NCBI GenBank assembly: GCA_019635355.1
Contig: JAHBZQ010000001.1
Span: forward strand, 806,001-870,000
Origin: Rhizobacter sp.
GTDB taxonomy: Bacteria > Pseudomonadota > Gammaproteobacteria > Burkholderiales > Burkholderiaceae_C
DNA: 64,000 nucleotides
Direction of reading: 5' to 3'
Within the stretch, counting starts at the first letter, position 1, and each line of letters opens with the position of its first letter. Position numbers and translations under genes: made by a program. The notes under the pieces were generated by a model. It had not been told where the DNA came from. It ran no database searches and saw only the letters and a program-made list of their open reading frames with translations. Of the stretch, positions 27,079 to 39,216 are shown one piece after another.

Positions 27079-27758
27079 CCGCGGTCCTCCAGGACGTAGC
27101 CGAAGCCACGCACCGTGTGCAACATGGGTCGCTCGAACGGCGCGTCGAGCTTGTGGCGCAGGCGCCGCACGGCCACATCGATCACGTTGGTGCCGCTGTC
27201 GAAGTTCATGTCCCAGACGCGCTCGGCGATTTCGGTGCGCGACAGCACCTCACCCTGGCGGCGCAGCAGCAACTCCAGCAGCTGCAGCTCCTTGGCGGTC
27301 AGGTCCAGGCGCTGGCCGGCACGAACCGCTCGGCGCTTGAGCAGGTCCAGCTCCAGATCGGCGAGGCGCAGCATGGTCTCCACGCCGGGCGCCTGCGCCG
27401 GGCGAGCCCGTCTGAGAAGCGCGTGCAAGCGCGCCACCAGCTCCGAGAACGCGAAGGGTTTGACGAGGTAGTCGTCGGCGCCGGCGCGCAGGCCTTCGAC
27501 ACGGTCGTCCGTGTGCTGCCGAGCGCTCAGCATCATCACGGGCGTCGTCTTGACCTTGCGCAGCGCGGCCAGCAGCGACATGCCGTCGATGCCGGGCAGC
27601 ATGCGGTCCAGCAACAGCACGTCGTAGTCGCACTCGGTCGCGAGGTGCAGACCATCGATGCCGTTGTGCACCACGTCGACGACGAAGCCTTCTTCGCTCA
27701 ACCCCTTGTGCAGGTACGCAGCGAGCTTGGTTTCGTCTTCCACCAGAAGAACCCTCAT
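27075..27758 (-). CDS. czcR: OmpR-family response regulator CzcR
   Basis: A 227-residue two-domain regulator. The receiver domain has MRVLLVEDETKLAAYLHKGL, the phosphoacceptor VLLLDRMLPGIDG and LVKPFAFSELVARL. The winged-helix output domain has LTAKELQLLELLLRRQGEVLSRTEIAERVWD and HTVRGFGYVLED. It belongs to the CzcR/CusR/IrlR heavy-metal subgroup, whose members bind ATGACA...TGTCAT repeats. Four such boxes with fixed spacing occur in this element, so its likely targets can be named: flgB-like, 76-aa/porin, and both czcE genes. Confidence 0.92.
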   Translation of the reverse strand: MRVLLVEDETKLAAYLHKGLSEEGFVVDVVHNGIDGLHLATECDYDVLLLDRMLPGIDGMSLLAALRKVKTTPVMMLSARQHTDDRVEGLRAGADDYLVKPFAFSELVARLHALLRRARPAQAPGVETMLRLADLELDLLKRRAVRAGQRLDLTAKELQLLELLLRRQGEVLSRTEIAERVWDMNFDSGTNVIDVAVRRLRHKLDAPFERPMLHTVRGFGYVLEDRG

Positions 27759-27774
27759 CGGCGGCCGGCCTCGC

Positions 27775-27933
27775 TCATTTGCGCCGGCGACTTGCGCGGC
27801 GTTCCTCTCGGCGGACAGCGCGGCGCTTGCGGTCGCGCAATGCCATGACCACTCCGAAGACGACGGCCGCGATCAGCCCGACGATCGCCGACACCCAGAT
27901 GTAGGCGTGCGCGGATTCTTCGGCTGGGCTCAT
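27775..27933 (-). CDS. Small single-pass membrane protein, 52 aa
   Basis: MSPAEESAHAYIWVSAIVGL begins a protein with one hydrophobic helix (YIWVSAIVGLIAAVVFGVVMAL) and a very basic tail (RDRKRRAVRREERRASRRRK), so it should sit in the inner membrane with the tail inside. It ends 16 bp before czcR and follows the 141-aa gene on the same strand. Small membrane proteins near two-component systems can tune the kinase, but nothing here proves it. Confidence 0.6.
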   Translation of the reverse strand: MSPAEESAHAYIWVSAIVGLIAAVVFGVVMALRDRKRRAVRREERRASRRRK

Positions 27934-27969
27934 GTCGCAGGCACTCTGGCGAAGCCACACACATTCCGG

Positions 27970-28395
27970 TCACTTCAGGGTGAAGCGCACGCTCGTGGCA
28001 GCGCCGCCGGCCAGGGTGACCTGTCCAGCCACTTTGGTGCCCGCGCCGACCTTGAAGCTGCCCTTGGCCTCGAGGCGATCGCCCGCTGGTGCGAGCGTCA
28101 CATCCGCCTTGTCGCTGGCCGACAGCAGCGTGAGCTTGGCACTCGCGCCCTTGAGGTCCACCGGTTTGCCGTGGTCGCTGACGTAGAGCGTCAAGGTGTC
28201 GGCCTTGGCGACCAGTTCGTAGTTGACGTCCTTCACGACGCTGACCACGCCGCCGTAGGCCGGCTTGGCTTCATGCGCATGGCTGCCGGCCTTGCCGCCG
28301 CCGTGGTCGTGCCCCTTGTGGGTGTCGACAGCCAGTGCCGAGGTGCTGCCGAGGGCAAGGGAGATGGCCAGCATGGAGATGGAACGGGAGTTCAT
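27970..28395 (-). CDS. Exported His-rich protein, 141 aa
   Basis: A signal peptide (ISMLAISLALGSTSALA) precedes a short His-rich segment (DTHKGHDHGGGKAGSHAHEA), then a beta-rich domain (YGGVVSVVKDVNYELVAKADTLTLYVSDHGKPVDLKGASAKLT). It is probably periplasmic. It lies 49 bp after czcD and before the 52-aa gene in the long leftward czc series, and by its histidines may bind metal before efflux. No named family is assigned. Confidence 0.75.
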   Translation of the reverse strand: MNSRSISMLAISLALGSTSALAVDTHKGHDHGGGKAGSHAHEAKPAYGGVVSVVKDVNYELVAKADTLTLYVSDHGKPVDLKGASAKLTLLSASDKADVTLAPAGDRLEAKGSFKVGAGTKVAGQVTLAGGAATSVRFTLK

Positions 28396-28444
28396 GGTGT
28401 TGCCTTTCGTGGGTTGAACGGAGGAGTGAATGAAGTGCCCAGGG

Positions 28445-29419
28445 TCACGGGCGGGATGCCGCGGTGGAGGTGGCGGCTTCAGCCGCCTCTGCGCGCGCCG
28501 CCAGGGCGGTGCGCGGCTCGGTCCAGTGAGAGTTGTCGAATGCGTCTGGGCACGGCGTGGTTTCGCACTGCAAGGTCACGTGCTCGATCGAGAAACGGTC
28601 GTGCAGCAGCGCGCGCAGGATCGAGATCAACTCCTGCGGTGCCATGGCGGCCTCGTGCACGACGTGCGCGCTCAGGCTGGCCTTGCCGCTGGTCAGCGCC
28701 CAGATGTGAAGGTCGTGGAGCCCGGTCACGCCGGGGACACCTTGGATGGCTTGCGAGACGGCCTGCGCATCGATGCCGTCCGGCACACCTTCGAGCAGGA
28801 TGTTCAGGCTCTCCTTGAGCAACACCCAGGTCCTCGGCAGCACCCACAGTCCGATGGCCACGGCCACCAGGCTGTCCACCCAGGACCAGCCGGTGTAGCG
28901 GATGACCACGGCCGCGACGATGACGCCGATCGAGCCCAGCAGGTCGCTCCAGACCTCGAGGTAGGCGCCCTTGATGTTGAGGCTCGCGTCCTTGCCGCTT
29001 GCCAGCAGCCGCATGCTGATCAGGTTGATCACCATGCCGAGCGTCGCCACCACCAGCATGCCGGTCGACTCGATCGCGGCGGGTTGCTTGAATCGCTGCC
29101 AGGCTTCGACCAGGATGTAGATCGCGACGCCAAACAGCAGCAGCGCGTTGAACGCGGCCGCCAGGATCTCGAAGCGGTGGTAGCCGAAGCTGCGCTTGAG
29201 GTCAGCCGGTCGCCTTGCCACGCGGATGGCCGCCAGCGCGATGGCCAGTGCCGCCGCATCCGTGAACATGTGGGCAGCGTCGGAGATCAGTGCCAGGCTG
29301 CCCGTCAGGACACCGGCGACGACCTCGGCAATGAGGAAGCTGAAGGTCAGCCCGAAGGCCAGCCACAAGGCTTTCTCGTTGTTCGGGGTGGCCGGTGCGT
29401 GTTGGTGGTTCGAACCCAT
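28445..29419 (-). CDS. czcD: Cation diffusion facilitator CzcD
   Basis: A 324-residue CDF transporter with six membrane segments. The metal site residues are in LALISDAAHMFTDAAAL (HxxxD in helix 2) and VWSDLLGSIGVIVAAVV (helix 5), with a C-terminal cytoplasmic domain (VPGVTGLHDLHIWALTSGKASLSAHVV). An N-terminal HQHAPATP precedes the first helix. It exports Zn, Cd or Co from the cytoplasm in exchange for protons. It lies between czcA and the exported His-rich gene, as expected in a czcICBAD arrangement. Confidence 0.93.
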   Translation of the reverse strand: MGSNHQHAPATPNNEKALWLAFGLTFSFLIAEVVAGVLTGSLALISDAAHMFTDAAALAIALAAIRVARRPADLKRSFGYHRFEILAAAFNALLLFGVAIYILVEAWQRFKQPAAIESTGMLVVATLGMVINLISMRLLASGKDASLNIKGAYLEVWSDLLGSIGVIVAAVVIRYTGWSWVDSLVAVAIGLWVLPRTWVLLKESLNILLEGVPDGIDAQAVSQAIQGVPGVTGLHDLHIWALTSGKASLSAHVVHEAAMAPQELISILRALLHDRFSIEHVTLQCETTPCPDAFDNSHWTEPRTALAARAEAAEAATSTAASRP

Positions 29420-29458
29420 GGTGTGCTCCTGGCGCGACCGAGTGATCGCGCCGTTGGG

Positions 29459-32641
<3,183 letters not shown>

Positions 32642-32663
32642 GAAGGAGCCTCGTCATTGCCGT

Positions 32664-34271
32664 TCAGTGGGTGTGGGTGGCCGACGACTTGCCGGCCTCG
32701 GACTTGACGACGAAGCTGCCGGTGCTGGCGTAACGCGCACCGGGCTTCAGCCCCTTGACGATCTCGACACGCTTGCCATCGCTGCGGCCGGTCTGCACCG
32801 GCTGGGCGACGAAGCCGCCTTGCGTCTGCAGGAAGACGACGGTCTTGTCGCCCATCGTCTGGATCGCCTCGGCCGACACGGTGATGGGTGCAGCGGCTTC
32901 GCTCGCGCTCATCTCCACGTTGACGAAGAGCCCCGGACGCCAGATGGCGTTGGGGTTCTGGACCGCGACACGTGCCTGTGCCGTGCGGGTCTGCTCACCG
33001 AGGAGCGAGCCGACGTAGGCCACCGTGCCGTTGGCCGTCTGGTCGAAGGCTGTGGAGCGGATGGTGACGCGCTCGCCGACGCGCACTTGCGGCAGGTCCT
33101 TGGCCGGCACGTTGATCTGTGCCCAGACCACGCGCAGGTCGGAGATGGTGAAGACCTGGGCGTCTTCCTTGACCTGCTCACCGAGCGAGATGTGCTTCTC
33201 GACCACGGTGCCGTCGAACGGCGCGCGCAGCTCGAAGCGGTTCAGGCTGCCCGATCCGGGACCGGCGCCGACGGCCTGTAGCTTCTGGCGCGCGTTGTTG
33301 ACCGCGATCTCGGCTTCGCGCAATGCGTTCTCGGCCTGCAGCACGTCCTGCTGCGGGGAGATCTTTTCCTCGAAGAGCTTCTTCTCGCGCTCGTAGGTTG
33401 AACGCGCCAGCCTCTCGCGGGTCAGCGCCGCCTGAAGCTCGGACCGTTGCTCGGAGACTGCAGGGCTGCTGACCACTGCCATCACCTGACCTTTGCGGAC
33501 CTGTTGTCCGAGCGAGACCGGCACGGACTCGACGACACCGGCCACACGGGGCACGACGTGAGCGGTGCGGTCTTCGTTGAAGCGGATCTCGCCGGGGAGC
33601 TGCAGCGTCGAGCGGATGGTGGCGGGTGCTGCGGCATCCATGCCGACGCCCGCCGCCTTCAGTTGCTCCGGCGACAAGGCGATCACGCCCTCGCGCTGGG
33701 AGAACGTGAAGAGGAACGGCTCCTTGGCCGTCTGCACGGCCAGCGTGCCTTCGAACATGTGGGGTTCGGCGACCGGCTGGGTGCTGACCAGTGCATCTTT
33801 CTCGACCTTGAAGGTGACCTTCTCGACTTCACCTCCCGGGCGCGTCAACTCAGCCGTCACGGTGCCGACGGTCGGCGCCGCGGCCTTGCCGCCCTGGTAG
33901 AGCCACAGCTTCATGCGCGGCACACCGCCTTCTTCAGCGAGCAGCAGTTCCACCCCAAAGTCGCCCTCGGTCAGCATCTCGCCGCCGTGGGATCCTTTCT
34001 TGGCTTCCTCGTGGTGCTCGTTGTCGGCGTGGCCAGAAGAGTGGCCATGGCCATCCTTGGCCTTCTCGCCGTGGTGCTCGCCGTCGCCGTGGCCCTTGGC
34101 TTCGTCGTGGCCATGCCCGTGGCCTTCTTCGGCGGCTGGCTTGGCGCGATCGCTGCCCAGGATCGCTACCGCGCCCACGCCGCCCAACGCCAGCACGGCC
34201 GCAATCGCGATCAGCTGCTTCTTGCCCACGCTGTCACGCATGCGCTCGACCAGGTTCGTCTTGGTGTTCAT
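32664..34271 (-). CDS. czcB: Efflux periplasmic adaptor CzcB
   Basis: A 535-residue membrane fusion protein. An N-terminal membrane anchor (KKQLIAIAAVLALGGVGAVAIL) is followed by a very His/Glu-rich segment (GHGHGHDEAKGHGDG, HHGEKAKDGHGHSSGHAD), typical of CzcB N-termini and thought to handle metal in the periplasm. The barrel, lipoyl and coiled-coil domains follow (VPVSLGQQVRKGQVMAVV, RAPFDGTVVEKHISLGEQV). A GTG at 34283 overlaps the czcC stop (GTGA) and would add four residues; either start is possible. Confidence 0.92.
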   Translation of the reverse strand: MNTKTNLVERMRDSVGKKQLIAIAAVLALGGVGAVAILGSDRAKPAAEEGHGHGHDEAKGHGDGEHHGEKAKDGHGHSSGHADNEHHEEAKKGSHGGEMLTEGDFGVELLLAEEGGVPRMKLWLYQGGKAAAPTVGTVTAELTRPGGEVEKVTFKVEKDALVSTQPVAEPHMFEGTLAVQTAKEPFLFTFSQREGVIALSPEQLKAAGVGMDAAAPATIRSTLQLPGEIRFNEDRTAHVVPRVAGVVESVPVSLGQQVRKGQVMAVVSSPAVSEQRSELQAALTRERLARSTYEREKKLFEEKISPQQDVLQAENALREAEIAVNNARQKLQAVGAGPGSGSLNRFELRAPFDGTVVEKHISLGEQVKEDAQVFTISDLRVVWAQINVPAKDLPQVRVGERVTIRSTAFDQTANGTVAYVGSLLGEQTRTAQARVAVQNPNAIWRPGLFVNVEMSASEAAAPITVSAEAIQTMGDKTVVFLQTQGGFVAQPVQTGRSDGKRVEIVKGLKPGARYASTGSFVVKSEAGKSSATHTH

Positions 34272-34279
34272 CTTCAATC

Positions 34280-35596
34280 TCACTGTTGGGTGCCCGTGCC
34301 CGGGCGATCGTTGGGGCTGCCAAGGCGGCGCTCGAGTTCGGCGGTGGCGCGATGCACCTCGGCGAGCGACTGCAGGTATTGCGTGCGGGCTTGCAGCCAG
34401 GTGCGTTGGGCGTCCAGCACCTCCAGGAAGCTGAACTTGCCGAGCTCAAAGCCGCGGCTCGCTGCCTCGTAGGCGCTTTGGGCGCCAGGCAGCACGTCCT
34501 GGCGCAGCGTCTGCGCTTCGCTGGCGCGTGCCTGCAGCTGGTCGACGGTCTGAAGCACTTCCGAGCGGATGCGCCGCTCCTCGGATTCCGCCAGCGCCTG
34601 GGCGGCGTCCCGGCGGCGCAGCGTCTCGAGCTGCGCACCCTTGTTGGTGTCGAACAGCGGCAGCGGGATCGACACGCCGATCATGGGTTGGTTGCGGCCG
34701 ATCTCCGTGGCGCGTTTGGCACCCAGGCTGACCGTGACATCGGGGATGCGGCGTGCGCGCTCCAGCTCGTAAGCCGCGTTGGCACGCTGCACTTCGCTCT
34801 GCGCGCGACGCAGCGCCGGCGCTTGTGCCAGCCGCTGGGCGACCGTCTCAGGTGCAGGTGGCGTCGGCAAGGTGTCTGCGCGACCATCCAACTGGCTCAC
34901 GGCGCCTTCGGAGACGCCCATCACCAGGCTCAGGGAACGCAGCGCGGACTGGCGGTCGGCCTGCGCCTGGCGCAGCTCGATGCGCGACGTGGCTTCGGCC
35001 ACGCGTGCACGGGTCTCTTCAATGGGAGACACCTTGCCGGCGGTCACACGGCGCGAAGCAGCAGCGCTGCCACTCGCGGCGATGCCCAAGGATTCTTCGG
35101 CAACCTTGACCCGCTCTTGCGCGATCAGGGCATCAAAGAAAGCCTGGATGGTGCCGGCTCGAACGTCGGCCTGGCGGGCTGCCAGGTCGGCCATGGCCAG
35201 ATCGCGGCCACTGCGAGCCAGTTCGACCCGAGCAGCACGTTTGCCGCCCAGCTCGAAGGCCTGGCTCAGCATGACGGTCGTCGTGCGGGTCTCGCGACGG
35301 GTGTCTTCCTGGTCGACGCCAAGCGTCGGGTTGGGCAACACACCGGCTTGATCGATCGCACCGCGACTCGCCGCGACATCGGCTTCGGCGGCGCGCAGCA
35401 GCGGGTTTTGGCGCAGCGCGGTTTGCACCGCAGCGTCCAGCGAGAGGCCGGCACTGGCGGTGGAGGCCGCTGCGGCGGGAGCGCTCGCGGCCGGGGAAGG
35501 TTGAAGGGACGGACTGGCAGCAGGCGTCGTGGCCTGGCCATGTGCAATAGGGGTGATCAGTGCCGCACACAGAAGCGGCACGCAAGTTCTGCGCAT
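34280..35596 (-). CDS. czcC: Outer-membrane efflux channel CzcC
   Basis: A 438-residue TolC-family channel. An N-terminal signal peptide (LLCAALITPIAHGQ) is followed by an Ala/Ser/Pro-rich linker and two outer-membrane-efflux repeats: LSLDAAVQTALRQNPLLRAAEADVAASRG, and SKFSFLEVLDAQRTWLQARTQYLQSLAEV-type sequence in the second half. It forms the outer-membrane duct for CzcAB. It is second in the czcICBA series, 102 bp after czcI. Confidence 0.92.
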   Translation of the reverse strand: MRRTCVPLLCAALITPIAHGQATTPAASPSLQPSPAASAPAAAASTASAGLSLDAAVQTALRQNPLLRAAEADVAASRGAIDQAGVLPNPTLGVDQEDTRRETRTTTVMLSQAFELGGKRAARVELARSGRDLAMADLAARQADVRAGTIQAFFDALIAQERVKVAEESLGIAASGSAAASRRVTAGKVSPIEETRARVAEATSRIELRQAQADRQSALRSLSLVMGVSEGAVSQLDGRADTLPTPPAPETVAQRLAQAPALRRAQSEVQRANAAYELERARRIPDVTVSLGAKRATEIGRNQPMIGVSIPLPLFDTNKGAQLETLRRRDAAQALAESEERRIRSEVLQTVDQLQARASEAQTLRQDVLPGAQSAYEAASRGFELGKFSFLEVLDAQRTWLQARTQYLQSLAEVHRATAELERRLGSPNDRPGTGTQQ

Positions 35597-35698
35597 CGAA
35601 TACTCCAGAGGTTGCTAAGGCAGCCGGAAGGATTCGACGAGAGCAGCGGTGATCAGGTCAGGGGAAAGTCTTGCCTGGAAAGTGGTGCGCTCGCCGAA

Positions 35699-36064
35699 TC
35701 AGGCGAGGCGCCAATTGGGGCGTTCGTGACGCTCCGGGTCGCGCGTGGGCAGGGGCTGGACGGCAGCGTCCTGAACGGCAGGACCCTTCAAGGCGGGAAC
35801 CTCGAGGGCTTGCAGTTGTACCGACTTGGCAGCGTTCAGGTGGCAGTAGCCGCAGTCGTTGTCGGCCACGAGTTTGGTGCTCTTGGCGTCCTGCGCATCG
35901 GTCTTGACCTTGCCGGCATCCGAGGCAGCTTTGTGCTCGTGCTGGTGGTGACCGATGTGTTGCGTCTCCGGAGCCGTTTCGTGCTGGCAATACGACGCTG
36001 CCGCTGCCCAGGTGAACTGGAACGGCAACATGACGAGCAGCAGGATGGTCAACCAGCGACGCAT
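35699..36064 (-). CDS. czcI: CzcI-like periplasmic protein
   Basis: A 121-residue exported protein: signal peptide MRRWLTILLLVMLPFQFTWA, then AAASYCQHETAPETQHIGHHQHEHK, a DNDCGYCHLNAA motif and a Pro-rich end. Histidines and the CxxCH motif fit metal binding. CzcI is the small regulatory or periplasmic protein that usually precedes czcC, as here. The start (ATG 36064) lies about 92 bp after the predicted transcript start of the CadR-type promoter. A longer in-frame start at 36142 has no export signal at its N-terminus and is rejected. Confidence 0.82.
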   Translation of the reverse strand: MRRWLTILLLVMLPFQFTWAAAASYCQHETAPETQHIGHHQHEHKAASDAGKVKTDAQDAKSTKLVADNDCGYCHLNAAKSVQLQALEVPALKGPAVQDAAVQPLPTRDPERHERPNWRLA

Positions 36065-36162
36065 GGCGGCGGAGTATAGAGGTCGAACTTTGAAGTTGTG
36101 GGGCTCACCCGTTTTGCAGCCCGGGCATCGGTCAGGGCGCAATAACGGCTTCGGTTGTTGGC

Positions 36163-36193
36163 ATTGGAAACCCTCATGCCGCTATAGAGTCAA
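36163..36193 (-). promoter_or_regulatory. CadR/PbrR-type promoter of the czcICBAD series
   Basis: On the minus strand: -35 TTGACT (36193-36188), 19-bp spacer starting CTATAGCGGC, -10 TCCAAT (36168-36163). It is nearly identical in layout to the promoters at 22177, 17535 and 59689. No other promoter-like site was noticed between here and czcP. Confidence 0.8.
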
Positions 36194-36266
36194 GCGGGAT
36201 CGCGTGACTTCCTGCCGATGCACGACATGCGCTGAAGAACTCCCACCAACCCTCTGGCGATCCAGG

Positions 36267-36587
36267 CTAGGTCTCTGCACCGCCATCGAATGAGCCGGTG
36301 CCGTCGGCACTGAAGTCGATGATCCATTCCTGGAAGAACACTCGGACACCTGCACGCTCCCAACCTCGCAGGCGCATGCAGCTGCGAGACGCCTTGATGA
36401 TCTGTACGTCATAGAGCGGTGGAAACAGATTGGGATCGGCTCGGTCGCGCTTCCAACCCGTGAAAGTCGCCACAGGGAACCCTTTCTCAACGCTGCTCAC
36501 CTCGAGCCGCCCAGGAATGCCGTGCCCGCGCGCCGCCTTGAGGATGAGCTCTCCTTCCTTCCACATTCGCTGGCCGTGCACCTTCAT
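36267..36587 (-). CDS. Hypothetical protein, 106 aa, under a LexA-type box
   Basis: A small soluble protein: MKVHGQRMWKEGELILKAAR, then FTGWKRDRADPNLFPPLYDV and RVFFQEWIIDFS. I recognise no family. The ATG directly follows a consensus SOS box (36589-36604), leaving one base between them, so LexA binding would block expression until DNA damage. It is a single-gene unit. A role in the SOS response, element mobility or defence is possible but not shown. Confidence 0.6.
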   Translation of the reverse strand: MKVHGQRMWKEGELILKAARGHGIPGRLEVSSVEKGFPVATFTGWKRDRADPNLFPPLYDVQIIKASRSCMRLRGWERAGVRVFFQEWIIDFSADGTGSFDGGAET

Positions 36588-36588
36588 G

Positions 36589-36604
36589 CTGTAAATATAT
36601 ACAG
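36589..36604. promoter_or_regulatory. LexA-type SOS box
   Basis: CTGTAAATATATACAG fits the CTGT-N8-ACAG consensus exactly, with an AT-rich centre. It abuts the start codon of the 106-aa gene on the minus strand; no gene starts nearby on the plus strand. Confidence 0.7.
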
Positions 36605-36662
36605 TTACATGGCACCCAAGTCGGAATCGTGCGATTGGCGGCTGCTCGCCCCAAGGGCTGGA

Positions 36663-37457
36663 TCAGTTTTCTTCGCCCCATCGCGCTTGCCACTGGCTCA
36701 GCAGATCTGGCGTCCAGTGTGTCTGGAGGTAGGCCGCGAGGATGCTTCGGACCTGTTCTTCGGGCACGGGGTAGGCCAGACATCCGGCCGTCGCCTCAGC
36801 TACGAGTGTTGGCGGATCGGTGCGCAGGCTGTCGATCATTTCACCCGCGCGCGCACGAGTGGCATGTGTCATCAAGCCGAACCAGTTCGACAACAGCAGC
36901 TGCGCAAGCTCCTTTGCGTTGCTCCAGACTTCAGCCTCGGCCGGTTGCAGCAACGACGCTGCGGCGCCAGTGTGGTCTGACGCGAGGGATCCGAACCACC
37001 GAGACAGCGGTCGACCGCGAATCTCCAGGTTGTCCAGCTCTGCCAGAGTGTCGGCCACCTCACGAATCAAACCTGAGCGCATGACAGGCATCAGCTGCTC
37101 TGCCAATGCGTCCGCGTGGCCGTCGTACTGACGCTCGGCCGGAGAAGCCACAGCCTCCTGGTCTGGCTCCCGCTCAGCCGCCGGTGCGAAGAGCCAAGGA
37201 TCGAGGTGCGTCAGAGCTTCCAGCTGCTGATGCAACTCGGTCATGAACTCCAGGAAGTCCACACCCATCGCGAGTAGCCATTCGCGCAACTCGATGACAT
37301 CCAGTCGTCGATTGCCGGTCTCAGCCTTGCTCACCGTGCCCTGAACACTGCCGAGGTGCTGAGCGAGATCGCGTTGCCGGAACTTGCCTTGCTCGCGATA
37401 TCGCCTCAGGAGCCCGAGAAAAACCTGGTTGTGCCGACGGTAGAGGGACTTGCGCAT
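36663..37457 (-). CDS. XRE-family helix-turn-helix protein, 264 aa
   Basis: An N-terminal helix-turn-helix of the Cro/CI type (FRQRDLAQHLGSVQGTVSKAETGNRRLDVIELREWLLAMGV, residues 27-67) is followed by about 190 helical residues of unknown function. Proteins of this form act as repressors in mobile elements. It diverges from a second, very short XRE protein at 37654. The binding site was not identified. Confidence 0.75.
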   Translation of the reverse strand: MRKSLYRRHNQVFLGLLRRYREQGKFRQRDLAQHLGSVQGTVSKAETGNRRLDVIELREWLLAMGVDFLEFMTELHQQLEALTHLDPWLFAPAAEREPDQEAVASPAERQYDGHADALAEQLMPVMRSGLIREVADTLAELDNLEIRGRPLSRWFGSLASDHTGAAASLLQPAEAEVWSNAKELAQLLLSNWFGLMTHATRARAGEMIDSLRTDPPTLVAEATAGCLAYPVPEEQVRSILAAYLQTHWTPDLLSQWQARWGEEN

Positions 37458-37653
37458 GGAGACCTTTCAACCGGTCACCGTAGCGGTTGGCGCGCCGTAT
37501 TCGGAACGAGAATTCGCCCGGGCAATCGGCCTGGGCCTGTGCAGCAAGGTTGCTTCGCCCAGCAAAAAGCAAGCAGCACCTCACGGCCTGCAAGCGCAAG
37601 ATGCTACTCTAAGTCTGTAGACCCAAAATCATCATCGGGCGAACCTCGACGGG

Positions 37654-37887
37654 ATGTCGGGGCGCAAAGTTCAGCGTGAATCAGCTCGTAGCCGTTTGGC
37701 TAGGAATCTGCGCGCCATCCGGGCAGTCCAGGGCATTTCCCAGGAAGAGCTTGGCGACCTGGCTCAGCTGCACCGCACCTACGTCGGCTCGATCGAACGC
37801 CAAGAGCGCAACGTGTCACTCGACAACGTCGAGCGTCTGGCTGCCGCTCTGAAGGTCGACATCGTTGATTTGCTGGCCGCCGCCTAG
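37654..37887 (+). CDS. Small XRE-family regulator, 77 aa
   Basis: Almost entirely a Cro/CI helix-turn-helix domain: LARNLRAIRAVQGISQEELG, then LHRTYVGSIERQERNVSLDNVERLAAALKV. This size and sequence resemble restriction-modification controller (C) proteins and small plasmid regulators. No methyltransferase or restriction enzyme is next to it. The stop overlaps the end of a convergent 78-aa gene by four bases. Confidence 0.78.
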   Translation: MSGRKVQRESARSRLARNLRAIRAVQGISQEELGDLAQLHRTYVGSIERQERNVSLDNVERLAAALKVDIVDLLAAA

Positions 37888-38120
37888 CTCGCGCCTTCGT
37901 CGGGTCGGCGCAAAGTTTTTGCCGAGACCGCCCAGGCATCTGGATCGAACGGCTTGACCTGCGAATACGGCTCCGGTTCTGCAGGTGCCGCTTCTCTCGC
38001 TGCTGCTTCCAGCGCCTCATCGAACTGACCGGTGTCGAGCTCCTGCCGCATGCGCTCCTGCAGCCGCATGTCTTCGATCCACGGAAGCCTGTCAATCAAG
38101 CTCTTGAACCAGGCACGCAT
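37884..38120 (-). CDS. Small acidic hypothetical protein, 78 aa
   Basis: MRAWFKSLIDRLPWIEDMRL and an acidic Ala-rich segment (ELDTGQFDEALEAAAREAAPAEPEP) suggest an amphipathic N-terminus and flexible tail. An AGGAGAT sequence lies upstream of the start. No family is recognised. It is convergent with the small XRE gene. Confidence 0.5.
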   Translation of the reverse strand: MRAWFKSLIDRLPWIEDMRLQERMRQELDTGQFDEALEAAAREAAPAEPEPYSQVKPFDPDAWAVSAKTLRRPDEGAS

Positions 38121-38277
38121 CACTATCTCCTAGGGTCCGACGGGAACACCATAGGACGCTTCGTGGCGAATTCGGAATAGGAATCTAACCACAGGAATAT
38201 GAGTCGCCTATTCGAGGCGGCTTGGTGCGACCGAAGAGGCTGTTGATACTCGACACGCATGTGCCTAAGAGCCGCAC

Positions 38278-39216
38278 GTGCGGCACGCCAACATGTTCAT
38301 TGCTAAGCCCGCCTGTGAAGCGCCCGTGATGGCGATGCTCGGGCGCACCGATGCGCGGTACTTCCACGCAGTCGAACTCTCGATACGCCTGCCCTGGTTC
38401 ATCGTCAACACCATCGTGTCGGATGGCAGGGACCGGTACCTGTGGTCGCTTTGCTGTGCTTGGGAGCAGGATCTCGCGGCCCTGTGCGACCCAGCCTCTG
38501 GACGCGAGATTGTCTCGATCCAGCAGGTGGTTCCGATCGACGAAGTGATGGGAGGTTGGGAGCTGCGTCAAATCGTGAAGGTGTGGCGTGCGCCGGGCTC
38601 GAACGGCTTCAAGTACGTGGTGCTGCAAGACGACCACGGCAGTGAGTTTTCCGGGGAGTTCGGTGCGGCGCCACCTGAGGGGCTGGGTGACCGCGACTTG
38701 CTGTTCTCGCTCGAGCCGCGCAACCGTCGCGGCGGCGTGCGACGCCGAAACCCGAACGAGCCGCTCGGCCATGACCTGCCGCTGCACGAGCAGGCGGCCG
38801 ATCTCAAGTCAAAGGTGACCGCAGCGGAGCTCGCCAAATTCATCGGCGGCATTGACGCGAAGGAAGTCGCAAAGCGAGAGGCACGCGGCGAGCTGTTCCA
38901 TGTGGCCGACGAGAACGCACCCACGAAGCGCCGCTATCCGCTTTACCAGGTGTGGCCTGGAATTCCGCGCCCAGTTGTGCTCAACGTGCTCGAGATTCTT
39001 CGCGCGGACGGTGGAACTGCATCGCCGCATTTCTTCTTCGCCTTCCAGGACCCGGACCTGGGTGCGCTCACGCCGATCGAAGTGCTCCTGGGCGCCTTAT
39101 TGGTCGACCGCGAGTTGCACCGGGACGCACCACTTCTGCTAACCGCCAGTGCCGAAGATCGTCACGAATACGTACTGGCGGCCGCCAGGAACTATGCCGA
39201 CGCAGCAGCAGCGTGA
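38278..39216 (+). CDS. Hypothetical protein, about 310 aa
   Basis: Start uncertain between GTG 38278 and ATG 38293. The N-terminal half (DARYFHAVELSIRLPWFIVN and onward) has no recognised domain. The C-terminal part (YPLYQVWPGIPRPVVLNVLEILRAD, then DPDLGALTPIEVLLGALLVDRE) recalls the C-terminal domain of Xre/MbcA-type antitoxins, whose pattern is P..Q....P.....vl.......p......W......L.g..P...L. This is a weak resemblance. It overlaps the next gene by 23 bp, so the two are probably translated together. Confidence 0.55.
   Translation: MRHANMFIAKPACEAPVMAMLGRTDARYFHAVELSIRLPWFIVNTIVSDGRDRYLWSLCCAWEQDLAALCDPASGREIVSIQQVVPIDEVMGGWELRQIVKVWRAPGSNGFKYVVLQDDHGSEFSGEFGAAPPEGLGDRDLLFSLEPRNRRGGVRRRNPNEPLGHDLPLHEQAADLKSKVTAAELAKFIGGIDAKEVAKREARGELFHVADENAPTKRRYPLYQVWPGIPRPVVLNVLEILRADGGTASPHFFFAFQDPDLGALTPIEVLLGALLVDRELHRDAPLLLTASAEDRHEYVLAAARNYADAAAA

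Noticed and set aside
37654..37887. Restriction-modification controller locus
   Set aside because: The small XRE protein looks like a C protein, but no methyltransferase or cognate restriction gene is next to it.
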